This document shows positions 23,300 to 34,336 of a stretch of DNA of 64,000 nt, piece by piece. The stretch comes from Coffea arabica (Eukaryota; Streptophyta; Magnoliopsida; Gentianales; Rubiaceae). The notes under the pieces were generated by a model. That model was not told the DNA's origin and did no database searches. It worked only from the letters and a program-made list of their open reading frames with translations. Positions within the stretch are counted from its first letter, which is position 1. The number at the start of each line of letters is the position of its first letter. Position numbers and translations under genes: made by a program. The stretch spans positions 26,343,001 to 26,407,000 of the forward strand of contig NC_092316.1 in the NCBI RefSeq assembly GCF_036785885.1, read 5' to 3'.

Positions 23300-24039
23300 T
23301 ATTCACTTTCTTTACTTTTCACTTCACACATTGCACCTATTTTACTTATATATTTACTATTTTCATTCACTTGCACACGAGCATTTATATTTCATTCATT
23401 TGCACACAAACACTTTCAAATTGCACACATGCACTTTTTTCTACACTTTGCACACTTACACTCTCATTTGAGTCCTCATTTGCATCATTCATGATTTTCT
23501 ATGAGGACTTTCCTTATTGGCCGTCACGACTCGTGTGAATGGGACCAAAAGCCTCATAAGAAACATTTCTTAGACTTAGGATTGCATTTCTCATTCATTA
23601 GTCAAATCCAATTTGCAATACATACTTTGGGTAGAAAATATAGGAAAATAAGGGTTAAATCACGCAACTAGCCTTGGTTAGGTCGAAGGGGTGCCTTGGA
23701 TTTTTATCCTTGCCTTCCCCTTCGTCAAATGTGACTCCCGAACCTTTTTCTTTGTTTTACGTGGACTAGGAGTCGTTTAAAAAGGGTTTTCTTACTTTTT
23801 TCTTTAAAAAATTCATTTTTTGGGTGACTTGGTACACCCTAACTCTATACCAAGTGGCGACTCCATTTTTCATATAAAAACCCTTTTTGAATTATTTTTC
23901 TTGGGTCAAATCGTCGCATTTTCAAAAGTCCCATTTAGACCCATTTTTATTTTTATCAAAAAATTCACTTTTTCCAAACCAATAAAATCACAAAAAAAAA
24001 CAATCATTTTATTTTTTCCAAAAAAAGTGGGGCGCGACA
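23300..24039 (+). mobile_element. Ogre-like LTR, truncated 3' portion, diverged
   Basis: 740 bp matching the last part of the LTRs ending at 36796 and 49702, ending in GGGGCGCGACA. By eye it differs from those in roughly one base in six or seven plus indels, whereas the other two are almost identical. About 4.6 kb of the LTR's 5' side is missing at the junction with array A. Confidence 0.85.
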
Positions 24040-24041
24040 GT

Positions 24042-24060
24042 TGGCGACTCCACTGGGGAC
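24042..24060 (+). promoter_or_regulatory. Primer-binding site of the Ogre-like element, unit 1
   Basis: TGGCGACTCCACTGGGGAC two bases after the LTR end. Its complement ends in CCA as a tRNA 3' end should. Ogre/Tat elements are described as using tRNA-Arg, and I infer that here. Confidence 0.8.
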
Positions 24061-25299
24061 TTCCTAAGTGGGTCCAAGCATTTTTGACTTAACCATTTGT
24101 TTCCTTTTTCTACCCTTTCTATGCATGGCATGTGGATATTAGGATTGCATTTTTCATTTTTAGGACCTTTTGTCTTATATACGTAATCAAGCCAATCCCT
24201 CGACTCACGAATGTATGTTTGGATGAACGTTTATTTTTTATCTCGCGCTTGTATTGCATTTTTGGGAGGTATGGGTCACCCTAGAGCCTCGCGTTGGTTC
24301 TTGACCCTTTCCCTCCAAACGAGCACTAGCATACGAGCATACGCTTTACTTCTTTTATCCCTTTTATTTTTCTTTAGTGGCTTGTCACGCCACTCCACCC
24401 TATTAGGATTAGGTGACTCACTTGGACATGTGATCACGACACGATGTGTGTGTAGCATGTTCCAATGGGTCACTCAATCTTCCGCTTAAAGCTATTGGTT
24501 GATAGCCTTTAGCTTTTTGTCGAAGATTGAGGTTTTGATAGATTCACTCAAACACGTAGCCGTGACACGATGTGTGCGTAGCGGTGTTTGGGGAATCGCT
24601 CGAGCCACCGACAAAGAACCTTGGGATTGATGACCCTTGGTTTCTAAGTCTGAAGGCTCGGGGGCCTATGACCTATCGAGTCTAGATGCATTAGTAAGCC
24701 AAGCCTCATGCATCCATATTAGAATTGCCTAGGGAAGAGTCGACCTTACCCTAAATTAGGAAACACTGTTCACGAGGGGAGGGGTCCCACCCCTCTTTCA
24801 TTATCTGTCTTTGTTGCTTTTTGTCCAAATGTGTTATGTGATTATCATTCTAGGCCTACCCTGCCAAATAAAGGGTTCCTTAGGTCACGTTTCATTTCGA
24901 ATTGCATATTTACATCGCTTTAATAAATGGCATCATGCATAAACCCTAGAAAGGGAATGCCACTTAGGGAATCCCGCGTTTAGGAATAAACCACCTTTGT
25001 GTCTCGGATACTTAATCCAGTGAGACTTGCACGTTTACATTTTGTACCATCCAAAGGGGTAGTGCACAAGGTAAGGTAGGATCCGATCATTTTCATAGAG
25101 TGATCTTTGGAATATGAGCATCTAATAATCACTTTTTGGCCCTTTTATCAAAAATTGGTAAAAATCCCTTGCGTGAAGGACATTAATTTGAAGAAATTCA
25201 CAAATGATTCCTCCTATTGAGACGATAAATAAATTGAGGCCAAAATTTGATTTTTAGAAGGTCATAGACTAATGCACCTCAAAAATTTTTGAAATAACC

Positions 25300-25860
25300 A
25301 ATGGCCGGACAATTCAACCAATCCATTTTGCCAATTCATTCAATAAATCATCAATTCATTTGACCAATTTACCCTTTTTAGGGTCACCTGGCCGATTTTG
25401 AATAAATCGTTAATTTATTTGACCAATTTACCCTTTTTAGGGTCATCCGGTCAATTTTGAATAAATCGTCAATTCATTTGACCAATTTCCCCTTTTTAGG
25501 GTTATTTGACCAATCTACCCTTTTTAGGGTCATCCGGTCGATTTTGAATAAATCGTCAATTCATTTGACCAATTTACCCTTTTTAGGGTCATTCGACCAA
25601 TTTTTGAATAAATCACTAATTCAATTTCATTCATTTTGCCAATTTACCCATTTTTAGGGCAACCGAGCCGATTTTGAATAAATCAAGTTTCGTTCAATCT
25701 ATTTGATCAATTTACCCTTTTTAGGGTGATCTGATTAATTTTGGATAAATTAAATTTCATTCAATTCATTTGACATGTTCCCCTTTTTAGGGTAATCTGG
25801 TCGATTTTAAATAAATGATCAATTTCATTCAACCCATTTGACCAATTAAGGTTTCAAGAT
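25300..25860 (+). repeat. Leader minisatellite, about 60-bp imperfect units
   Basis: Eight or so imperfect copies built from TTTACCCTTTTTAGGGTCA, a GATTTTGAATAAAT block and CAATTCATTTGACCAA. Each copy contains the short palindrome ACCCTTTTTAGGGT. Copy number and spacing vary from the second unit. Confidence 0.85.
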
Positions 25861-26442
25861 CGAATTTCAAATTGGGAAACCTAGTCGGTTTTAAGAAAAC
25901 CGTCCACTGCATCCAGCCATTTGATCAGTTGGGGTTTTGACCCGCGCTTTACTGAGGAAATTTTGTCAAACGAATTCCGGTCTCTTCGATAGGAAGTTTG
26001 TCAAGGTCAAACCTGTGCGTTTTTACAAATTCTTGTATCGATCAAAAGTGATCAATCCATTCGGACGTTGACCTCATTTTGACAAAGTGTCTCTCGTCAC
26101 TCCAATTGGCCAAAATTTTCAAATCATTCTTCACACGATCAGTCGATCGGATCCATCAGGTATTGTATAGTGCCTGCTCTGGAGGACTGCATTTTCATGC
26201 TAGGCCTACCCTTGGCACAAAAAGGGTTCCCCCATAGGACATGCATCCGAATTTTCTGAATATCTACTAACTCTTGTTTTTTTCTTTTCTTTTTCTTTGT
26301 TTTTATTGGAATAACTAAGTGAGGGTTGAATCTAAAGGCAATTTTTTTTAAAAAATTTTCAGGTAATATTTAAACTATAGCTTCTCGTCGAAGCCCCATC
26401 ATAACGCGATCCCGTAGTCAAGCCCAGAGGAGTCGTGTAAAC

Positions 26443-28251
26443 ATGAGTTCACAACCGGAACAGTCAGATAGGTCTGCTACTACCGCTCAACCCGAGACTG
26501 CAAGTTTGGGGATTCAGTTGACTGAGATGCTTACCAAGTTTGGAGAGATGGCGTCTGAGATGGCCGCCCAAAAGAAGTTGAATGATGAGCTAATTAGCAG
26601 CGGAGTTCAACCCGAACCTGTACCCGCCAGACAGCCTGAGCAAGAGCCATTTGTCCTACCTTCGGCCCATGCCACTGTTACTCCATCATTTCCTATTGCA
26701 CCCGAAGAAACTTTCACCTATCCCACCACAAATTTGCCATACACTTACCCTCCTCATCCTTCATTTTTTCTTACTCACATGCGAGGTCTACCACCCCAAA
26801 TCACTTCAAATATACCACCTGAGCCACATACCTTTTATCACCCTGTTGCTGAGCCATTCCTACCAGATCATACTGTTCAAACCAAGGCAGAAATGGGGGA
26901 ACCTTCTGCTCCCGTTGATATAAAGCTGCTCAAACGTCTTGATCGTTTTGATGAGTTTATGAGGAAGAGTCAGGGGTTGAACAAGCAAGAAGTCCTAGAT
27001 TACGATAAGCTTTGTTTCTTCCCAAATGTGCAATTGCCTGAGGGATTCAAAACCCCTAAGTTTAACAAGTACGATGGGACGGGTAATCCCAAGACACACC
27101 TCCGACTATTTGCTAACAAGTTAGGAAAGCCTGTAGACGACGAGAACCTGCCTCTAAGGTTGTTCCCGGAAAGTCTGGAGGGGGATGCCCTCGACTGGTA
27201 CTCAAATTTGAAGTCCGAAGAAGTAAAAACCTGGATTGACTTGTCCAATGCTTTTGTAAGGCAATACGAGTATAATTGCGAGCTGGCTCCAACACGAACC
27301 ACATTGGAAGGGACAAAGAGGAAGCCATCTGAAGATCACAAGACTTATGCCAAGAGATGGAGAAAAATAGCTGCCAAAGTCGAGCCACCGATGACTGAGG
27401 ACAAAATCATACGCACTTTCATTAAGGCACATGATCCTCCATATTTCGAAGAAATTTTTCGCATGACTGGATGCTCGTTCGCTGCTATTGTCAATAAACT
27501 TGAGGAGTACGATGACTTCGTGAAAGCTGGGAAGATTGTTAATGTCTCTACCCTCAAGTCACAGTTGGATGCTTTGCAAGGTCAGGGGACTAGTGGGAAG
27601 AACCCGCAATTCCAAAAGAAAAAGGGGGAAACTGCCTTCACCTGGAATCAAAACCCTGTCCCAAGACCCAGACCTCGACAATACCCTACCTACTCAAACC
27701 CTTACCCCTACTACTTAAATCCTCATCCTGTTTACCACACCAATATCACTCATCCTCGACCTCGCCCAAATTATGCCAACTCGCCTACAACCCCTTTCCA
27801 AATATCTCAACCAAGCTTTCAACAAGCTCGTCCTCGGGCTCCTTACCACCAAAGATTTTCCCTACCAAATAGACCCACCTACAACTATCCCCGACCCACT
27901 GAAACCTACAATCAAAGCCGTACCCGAACCTTCGCCAACCTAGGCAGACCTTTGGACCAATTGTATGAGCAATTGAAGGTTGCCAACAAAATAGGCGTGA
28001 TTCCCCCTCCAACTTACCTTCATGGTATGCCTGTTGGGTACAATCCACATGCTATTTGTGCCTATCATTCGGGAGTACCTGGTCACTCAACCGTCGATTG
28101 CAGGGCACTCAAGCACAAAGTCCAAGACATGATCGAGGCAGGGGAAATAATGCTAAGGAAAAGAGGTGAACAAGGGCCGAGCATAAGTACAAATCCTTTC
28201 CCTGAACACAAGGACACCTTCGAAGCATCCACCTCCAATGACGAAATTTGA
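26443..28251 (+). CDS. Ogre/Tat-type Gag (602 aa), unit 1
   Basis: The structural protein that would package element RNA. Residues 1-200 are Pro/Gln-rich with a short helix (LTEMLTKFGEMASEMAA). The capsid-like retrotransposon Gag domain spans about 205-340, with FNKYDGTGNPKTHL, GDALDWYSNL and YAKRWRKIAAKVEPPMTE. A Pro/Tyr/Arg-rich linker (about 400-500) follows, and a modified zinc knuckle C-X2-H-X5-H-X4-C lies at about 538-552, then KHKVQDMIEAGE, typical of this clade. The ATG at 26443 follows a long leader and begins the only long frame. The protein stops where protease should begin. It is identical in sequence to the second copy at 39355, which argues for recent duplication and possibly function supplied in trans to partners. 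Confidence 0.93.
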   Translation: MSSQPEQSDRSATTAQPETASLGIQLTEMLTKFGEMASEMAAQKKLNDELISSGVQPEPVPARQPEQEPFVLPSAHATVTPSFPIAPEETFTYPTTNLPYTYPPHPSFFLTHMRGLPPQITSNIPPEPHTFYHPVAEPFLPDHTVQTKAEMGEPSAPVDIKLLKRLDRFDEFMRKSQGLNKQEVLDYDKLCFFPNVQLPEGFKTPKFNKYDGTGNPKTHLRLFANKLGKPVDDENLPLRLFPESLEGDALDWYSNLKSEEVKTWIDLSNAFVRQYEYNCELAPTRTTLEGTKRKPSEDHKTYAKRWRKIAAKVEPPMTEDKIIRTFIKAHDPPYFEEIFRMTGCSFAAIVNKLEEYDDFVKAGKIVNVSTLKSQLDALQGQGTSGKNPQFQKKKGETAFTWNQNPVPRPRPRQYPTYSNPYPYYLNPHPVYHTNITHPRPRPNYANSPTTPFQISQPSFQQARPRAPYHQRFSLPNRPTYNYPRPTETYNQSRTRTFANLGRPLDQLYEQLKVANKIGVIPPPTYLHGMPVGYNPHAICAYHSGVPGHSTVDCRALKHKVQDMIEAGEIMLRKRGEQGPSISTNPFPEHKDTFEASTSNDEI

Positions 28252-28569
28252 AAATCCTGAAGGAACTTTGCATAATTTGAATGGCCGAGTATCTTCCCTC
28301 TCGAAGGGAATTTCGGTAAATCTAGGGGTTGTTATTTACTAAGGTTCACGAAAACCATTTCTTGCATATGTGAATAGCTTAATGAAAACATCTTTTGCAA
28401 CTAAGTTTTTGTCTTGTTTCCGTTTTGACTAGTTTTTCCATCAAATGCATAATTTGTTTTTTCTGTTTATTTGATTATTGTCCCGAATTTTTAATTCTTT
28501 TAGATGGCCAAAGATGGAATTATTTGACCATTTGAATATCACTGTTCTGGATTCCGATAATACCATTCA

Positions 28570-28905
28570 TTCAAAAATTTCTTCGTGAAAAATTCCTTTG
28601 TTGAAAAGGGCAAAAATTCCTTTGTTGAAAAGGCCACAAATCCCTTCGTTTGAAAATGCCAAAAATCCCTTCATTGAAAAATCCCTTCTTTGAGAAGGAC
28701 AAAAACCTCTTCTTTGAGAGACCCCTTCATGAAAAATCCCTTCATTGAGAAAGTCTTCATTGAGAAATTCCTTCATTGAGAAAGTCTTCATTGAGGAATT
28801 CCTTCATTGAGAAAGCCTTCATTGAGAAATCCCTTTATTAAGAATTCGTTCATTGAGGAAGCCTTCATTGAAAAATCTCTTCATTGAGAAAATCCCTTCT
28901 TTGCC
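28570..28905 (+). repeat. Degenerate TTCATTGAGAAA-type minisatellite, unit 1
   Basis: Many short imperfect copies of CTTCATTGAGAAA, CCTTTGTTGAAAA and CTTCTTTGAGA in a row, directly after gag in the untranslated part. Confidence 0.85.
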
Positions 28906-28941
28906 AAGTTCGAAGCTGATTGATTAAAGCAGCGTCACCGA

Positions 28942-29193
28942 CAATTGATTTTGATGGATGAAAAGCAGCTGAACGCCATGTGCCATGGCTAATGTTATCA
29001 AAGTGCGTGGCCTGTGTTCATAACAAAAAGGTCCGCCTCCGAGCCTTTAGAGAAGGAGGACAAAGAGTTAAAGCGAGTTTTGCCAATGCAAGATGAAGTC
29101 AAAGACGAATTTGATCTAAACTGGTAAGGACATTTGTCATTCAAAAAGGTGCCACCGAGTGGAGCACTTATCCTTGAAGAGATGGATGGGTAA
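28942..29193 (+). pseudogene. Remnant of Ogre-type integrase C-terminus, unit 1
   Basis: A single frame of 83 codons, broken by stops at 28990-28992 and 29125-29127, still reads like the end of Ogre/Tat pol: DEKQLNAMCHG, then KRVLPMQDE, then SGALILEEMDG with a final stop at 29191. In complete elements this segment lies at the C-terminus of integrase. Its survival shows that the unit once had pol and lost protease, RT, RNase H and the integrase core by deletion between gag and here. I recognised it by motif only. Confidence 0.7.
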
Positions 29194-29394
29194 ACATTCT
29201 CTCAACCTATCAAATCAGACATGTGTAAGAAGTCTTTATTTTTGATTATGCAAATTTCTTTTGGAAATCATGCAAGGGACGAGGTAAAAGTCAGGCCATC
29301 TTCCTTTCCAATCAAAACATTTCATCCCTAGTTATCCCTTTTGAGCTATCAAAACAATAATTTTTTCGTTTGGCAGCCCCTGAGGATTGCAAAC

Positions 29395-29625
29395 CCCACA
29401 CTGGGGCAAATTCATTGTGAACAGAGACGATCAGAAAGGACAGGAAAAATCCCCATACTGGGGCAAATTCATTTTGAAAAAAAAAGGGAAAAAGGAAAAA
29501 GAAAAGGAAAAAGAAAACCCTACACTGGGGCAAATTTAGTTTTCAAAGAAAAATGCAAAAAGTGAGGAAAATACAATGAAAAATGCAAAGAGAGAAAATC
29601 TGATCAAACTGGGGCAAATTTTCCT
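29395..29625 (+). repeat. Interspersed CTGGGGCAAATT repeats, unit 1
   Basis: Four copies of CTGGGGCAAATT in A/G-rich spacers, and one more near 30831. This motif sits in the 3' untranslated part; the same GGGGCAAA core recurs in the polypurine tract before the LTR. Confidence 0.8.
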
Positions 29626-29947
29626 CAGTATCGGAGTTGTTTTCAAAAGGGTGCAATCTCAAGTTATTTCACCCCTCGTATCAAATCTGCCTTCAAGCCT
29701 CAACCTTTCTTGAAAAACACCCTACCGGACCTCATTACAAAAGCCCAAAGTCCTGGTTTTCGTCACTTGCTGCATTTCTATTAGGAAATTTGTTAATCAA
29801 CTGGCAGGTGATGTCTATAATGCTTTCGCCTAATCTCACAAGGGAAATGCATTCTACTGATGCCAGAAATCTTCAATTCATATTTCTGAGCCGATAATAG
29901 TCGAGATATTTCATGGTTCTCTAGGTGAAAACCCGAAAGGGCACCTC

Positions 29948-29978
<31 letters not shown>

Positions 29979-30011
29979 AGAAAAGACAAAACAAAACAAA
30001 AAAAAAAAAAG
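29948..30011 (+). repeat. A-rich tract, unit 1
   Basis: Long poly-A run with an AAAACAAAAC stretch, low complexity. It is flanked by two copies of GAAAACCCGAAAGGGC (29927 and 30032). Confidence 0.8.
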
Positions 30012-30949
30012 GGGGTGGGGGCAACCTTGATGAAAACCCGAAAGGGCGCTAGGTAGGTTTCTTCAATGAGCAAACACGAGGAAGAACAGTTGATGACTTG
30101 GTTCATTTGGAATTTCTCTTCATAATACTTCTGCCAGTGTCGAATTGCAGAACAAAGATATTCAGGAACTCGAATATGACATCCGTTGGCCAAAACTGTG
30201 TCGTTTTGTAAAAATATTTCTTTAGCAAATTCATTCTTAGGAAGCTCATTTTTTCTCAATTGCTTGTATTCATGGCATTTTTGTAGGCTTTAAGCACAAA
30301 TGGTTTGTGTTTGCATTCTTTCACATATTCATTTCTGCATGATAGGTGAAATTACTTTTTAATCATCGAATTTTGGTGAATGATAACCCCATGGTTTATT
30401 CAAAGCATACTTGGGTTCAGTCATCTTGCGAAAATGGTTGAAATTCAGCAAGGTCGGTTACGCAAGCTTCACAATATGGCAAAATGCACGCTCGGTTAGT
30501 CGGAAAAAATCAGAGACGTTTAGAAATGACAAATCCAACCAAGTCAGATGCCACGGTCAACTTTGACGAAGGCATCCAAAGACTCATGTTTACACGATTC
30601 TCAAGGACAAACGGATCAAATAAGGGTGGCAATTCCTTTGTTTTTTCTCTTTTGCAGGAAATTTCATGCATGGATGAAAACAATCACACCTCGCACTGGA
30701 ATCGGTGTCGGAAAGAGTCCTCTGGTGAACAAAGGCAGATTGAAAATGTCGCAAGCAAATTTCATCAAAAAGTGCAATAGCATGGCGATACAGAATCAAC
30801 TCTGGACTCAAATATCAAAAATTCATCATACTGGGGCAAATTAATTTTTTGAAAAGATTTTGAAAAGTCAAAAAGAAAAGTCAAAAAGAAGCAAAAATCA
30901 TCAATCAAAAACCAAAATCGAATCAAATTTCGTCACGGCAGGATCGGGT

Positions 30950-31255
30950 TTAATCCCACTGACCGATGATCAAAAGCTTATTCGGGTCAGTCCCACGATC
31001 AAAAACATTTTCGGGTCAGTCCCTCGATCAAAAACATTTTCGGGTCAGTCCCTCGATCAAAAGCATTTTCGGGTCAGTCCCTCGATCAAAAGCTCATTCG
31101 GGTCAGTCCCACGATTCAAAAGCTCATTCGGGTCAGTCCCGCGATTAAAGCTTGTTCGGGCCAGTCCCATGATTTGAATTTCCTTCTCTAGTCAGTCCCA
31201 ATTTTAAATTTCTGCTCGGGTCAGTCCCGTTTTAATTTCCTGTTTGGGTCAATTC
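30950..31255 (+). repeat. CGGGTCAGTCCC minisatellite, unit 1
   Basis: About nine units of roughly 26-36 bp. Each contains CGGGTCAGTCCC, followed by CGATCAAAAGC or CGATCAAAAAC in the central copies. It lies in the 3' untranslated part just before the LTR. Confidence 0.9.
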
Positions 31256-31385
31256 CATTTTAAAAAAAAAAAAAAAAAATGTTAAAGAGGTCGATCCTCA
31301 TTTCAGAAGCGTCCATTGCAGCCGAATAACACAGGTAAGTATTTGGTGTCTACTTCTTTGTCTCAAGTTTTTTCAAAACTCAGAC

Positions 31386-31399
31386 AAAGAGGGGCAAAC
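31386..31399 (+). promoter_or_regulatory. Polypurine tract of Ogre-like unit 1
   Basis: AAAGAGGGGCAAAC immediately before the LTR start at 31400; primer for plus-strand cDNA. Confidence 0.8.
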
Positions 31400-31815
31400 T
31401 GTAGACACCAAATTTTGGTGTAATTTCATTTGCTGTTTATTTTTAATTTTTTCATTTTAGTTTTATTCGATTTTTAGTTTTAGTTTCTAGTTTTATTTTT
31501 ATTTTTAAGTTGTTAGCATAGAATCTCTTGGAAAATGAATGAAAATGAGAAAGTGAAAAGAAAAGAGGAGAGAAAAGAAAGAAAAAAGAAAATTGCCCAC
31601 AAAATATGTTTTATGTCTTCTAAATTCAATCTTTTGGCATTTTGTTTATTTTTGTTAAGTTATTTTGAAAAAAAAAAAAAGAAAGAAAAAAAAAAAGAGA
31701 AAAACGATGAAAATAGGAAATGGAAAAGAAATGGAAATTGCACTTTATTGTTCTAGTTTATTTTTCATCAAATGTTAATTATTTTGTTTTTATTATTATC
31801 AATTTTGTTTGTTTC

Positions 31816-31870
31816 AAAAAAAAAAATCAAAAAATCAAAAAATCAAAAAATCAAAAAATCAAAAAATCAA
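31816..31870 (+). repeat. TCAAAAAA short tandem repeat
   Basis: Six or so copies of TCAAAAAA. The other full LTR (44741-44777) has a rearranged version with TAAAAAAA units, so this block mutates faster than its surroundings. Confidence 0.85.
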
Positions 31871-32029
31871 AATTCTATTTCTGCCGAATCCATTTCCATT
31901 TTACATTCCAGCACCTTCCATCTCTATGCCGACTTATAACCTCTAAAACACTCTACCTCCCTCATCCGCCACTCATTCCATTCCACTACCTCAGAACACA
32001 ACAAGATTTCTCTCCACTATCACAACTTG

Positions 32030-32680
32030 GCATTACCACTCCACCTCACATCGGAATCATCGACCAGAGAGACAAAGAGGGAGCCGCACCTTGCATCTGG
32101 AAAAAAAAAAAGAAAAAAACTCGGGAGCTGAATCTTTCTTGTTTCTGTCCGTGAGCTCGAAGGAAGAGAGGGAGAAGTTGTGCGTGAGTCCCCTTCGTTT
32201 CTCTTCAACCTCCACTAGCTGCAATCATCTTCCAACCAACACCATCACCGCAGCAACCACCAGCTCCACCATCTGCCACAGCCAAGCGAACCAAACCTGT
32301 GCGTGCGAGCCGAAAGGAAGGAAGATTTTCTCAGCTTTCTTGCGCATGAGTTGAGCTCCCAGCTGAGCTCACAACAACATTTCTCTGCCTTGGTATCATT
32401 GACGAGAGAAGCCAGAAAGAGAGCGGTGCGAGCTTCGGTACTTGAACTGTCCGAGAGAGGGTGAGAGCAGGAGACAATTGCGTCAGCTTCATTACTTTCT
32501 CCATCATCTGAGAGCTGCCATTATTCTTCACCTCAACCAGCCGTGCTCAATTCAACCACAATCACTACAACTGCAACCACTGAACTCAGACCAACCAACC
32601 CTGCGTGCGTGAGCAAAGCCGAGAGGAGGAAAATTTTGCAGCTGCTTGGCGTGTGAGCTAAGTCTTAAGCTGAGGTAAAT
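32030..32680 (+). repeat. Diverged tandem duplication in the LTR leader
   Basis: Two halves (about 32030-32365 and 32390-32680) share an order of landmarks: ATCATCGACCAGAGAGA versus ATCATTGACGAGAGAAG, then an ACCAACAC / ACTACAACTGCAACC-rich stretch, then CTGTGCGTGCGAGCCGA versus CTGCGTGCGTGAGCAAAG. The whole looks like an untranslated transcript leader. Confidence 0.6.
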
Positions 32681-34138
32681 TTCTGGACTTAAACTAGTTG
32701 TTTATGGGTTGATGAAGTTGTTTAAGGGCATGCATGTGAGGATTGTGTGGTTAGATGATAACTTAAGTTATAGAAAAATCTGTTTGTGAAGAAAATGGTT
32801 GCCGAGAGTTTAAGCTGGAAATTTGCAGCTTCGGTTGACCAAGTTTTGATGATCTGAGCTATATGTATGTTTAACTAACCAAAGCCTGGATGATCTAGCT
32901 CTGCATGAAGCTAATTAACTTGGATTAAACAAGAAAATTGAAGGAATACCAAAAATCCGGTTGCATGCATGTCAATCGAGAGAATTGGGTTGAATTTCTG
33001 GTTAAATGGTGATTTTGATGACATTTGAACTTGATTTTGGATCCAATCTGATAGATAGTTTGTTATTTGGTGTTGCATGTGATCTTTATGGCTGAGGAAT
33101 TTGGTTGCATGGCTGGAAATTTTATTGGAAGTTGCTGGATTGCTAAACCAATTTTTCCAGTTTAGCCGTTGAAGTTTGTTTTGGAAATTGCATGGGTATT
33201 TTAGCATGAAATTTGCTGGAAAGTGGTTGATTTTCACTTGGTTAGATGTTTAATTAAAATTAGATGTTCAAGCTAAGGAAGTTTATTGGTCTGGCTAAGC
33301 AAGAAAAAAAAATGAAATAATGAACAACTCCAATTGCCGAATGCTGGCTGGACTTTTCTCTAAGCACTGGTGTGTTTTTCTGTTTAGGTTTTGGCTTATT
33401 AGGATGTTGAATTTGGTAATTTTATTGTTAAGATCAAAGTTATGATGTTTGTTTAAGATTCTAGTTTTTGTTTGGATGGAAAAGTTGCATTAGAATGACC
33501 ACAAGAATGGCAAAAAACATTGCTGGAAAATGTACATAGCTGGCCGAATCTTCATGTCTTACGATTTTAGTTTTTTTTGTTTACTCTTTCATTTCGGTTC
33601 CAAGCTGGTATCTTGTCTAGATGACAGTTCAATCAAGCCTTTTATTGGTTGTTTGCATGAATATGTCTAAGTGTAAGAAGAAATTGCATGAGAATGGTTG
33701 TGGAAGGAAAGATTTTTCCTGAAGCTGCGAAATGGTTATAGCAGAAATTTTCTTCATGGCATTTGCATGATTTTTCTTTTATGTTTTGGTTTGATTGAAT
33801 GTTGAAGTTGTTTGCGGAAATGAAGTTGGTTTGATTTGAAAGAATTTTGATTAAGTTTGTGTCGAGGTTGACATTTGTTTTGCGGAAATGAAAGTAGCAA
33901 TGTTGTTTTGGGCTGCAGAAAGCTTTCAGCAAAAATGATTGTTGCAGAAACAAGTTTCTTACGCTTGTTGCATGAACCTGCATGGAAATTGTTTCAAAAT
34001 TGCCTTTGAACCCCCCCAAGTCCCCCCTTAGCTCACTATGGCCCAAGTAATTTGAATACTTAATCAATTTAATCCTTCAAGCTTCTCCATGTTCCACAAA
34101 AGCCCAAACATGTTCTCATTTCTTTACAAAAAGGTCCT

Positions 34139-34336
34139 AAGGAGGTGTTAAGATTCTTCAGTTGTTTGACACCCTTGTTGATGGAAAATCTGTATTCCGA
34201 GGGGTTTAGTGTGTGTTTGGAGGATTTTTATATACCAAAGGCTATTATTGAGGCTGTCCAGCAAAGTCTTCAAGATATTTCACCCTTGCTATATCATATG
34301 CGCTCAACTCAAAGTGAATCAATAAAATTACAGTAA
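34139..34336 (+). pseudogene. NRPD1: NRPD1-like fragment (RNA polymerase IV largest subunit) inside the LTR, copy 1
   Basis: About 66 codons of open frame, including LTPLLMENLYSEGFSVCLED, IPKAIIEAVQQSL and ISPLLYHMRSTQSES, ending at a TAA after KLQ. I recognise this as a conserved internal segment of the largest subunit of plant RNA polymerase IV (NRPD1), with polymerase V (NRPE1) as the near alternative. The enzyme starts 24-nt siRNA production for DNA methylation of transposons. Here only one exon-sized piece is present, with no ATG of its own and no catalytic aspartate triad. The end near ACAGTAATC could be an old splice donor. It is bracketed by a repeated LTR segment (about 33914-34138 and 34896-35065). 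The same piece occurs in the other full LTR. Confidence 0.68.

Larger units (their letters stand above)
24040..26442 (+). other. Untranslated leader of Ogre-like unit 1
   Basis: About 2.4 kb from primer site to gag. It holds short frames without family resemblance and a tandem repeat block near 25300-25860. Relative to unit 2 it lacks 160 bp (37602-37761 there), with the join at about 24845. Confidence 0.75.

Noticed and set aside
23218..23538. 106-codon frame across the 23299/23300 junction
   Set aside because: Created by the joining of two LTR fragments; low-complexity, membrane-like composition from T-rich DNA.
24211..24489. 92-codon hydrophobic frame also present near 36877
   Set aside because: Lies in the untranslated leader of the Ogre-like unit; N-terminus differs between copies and no family is recognised.
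27000..27557. Several antisense frames over the Gag gene
   Set aside because: Shadows of the Gag coding frame on the other strand.
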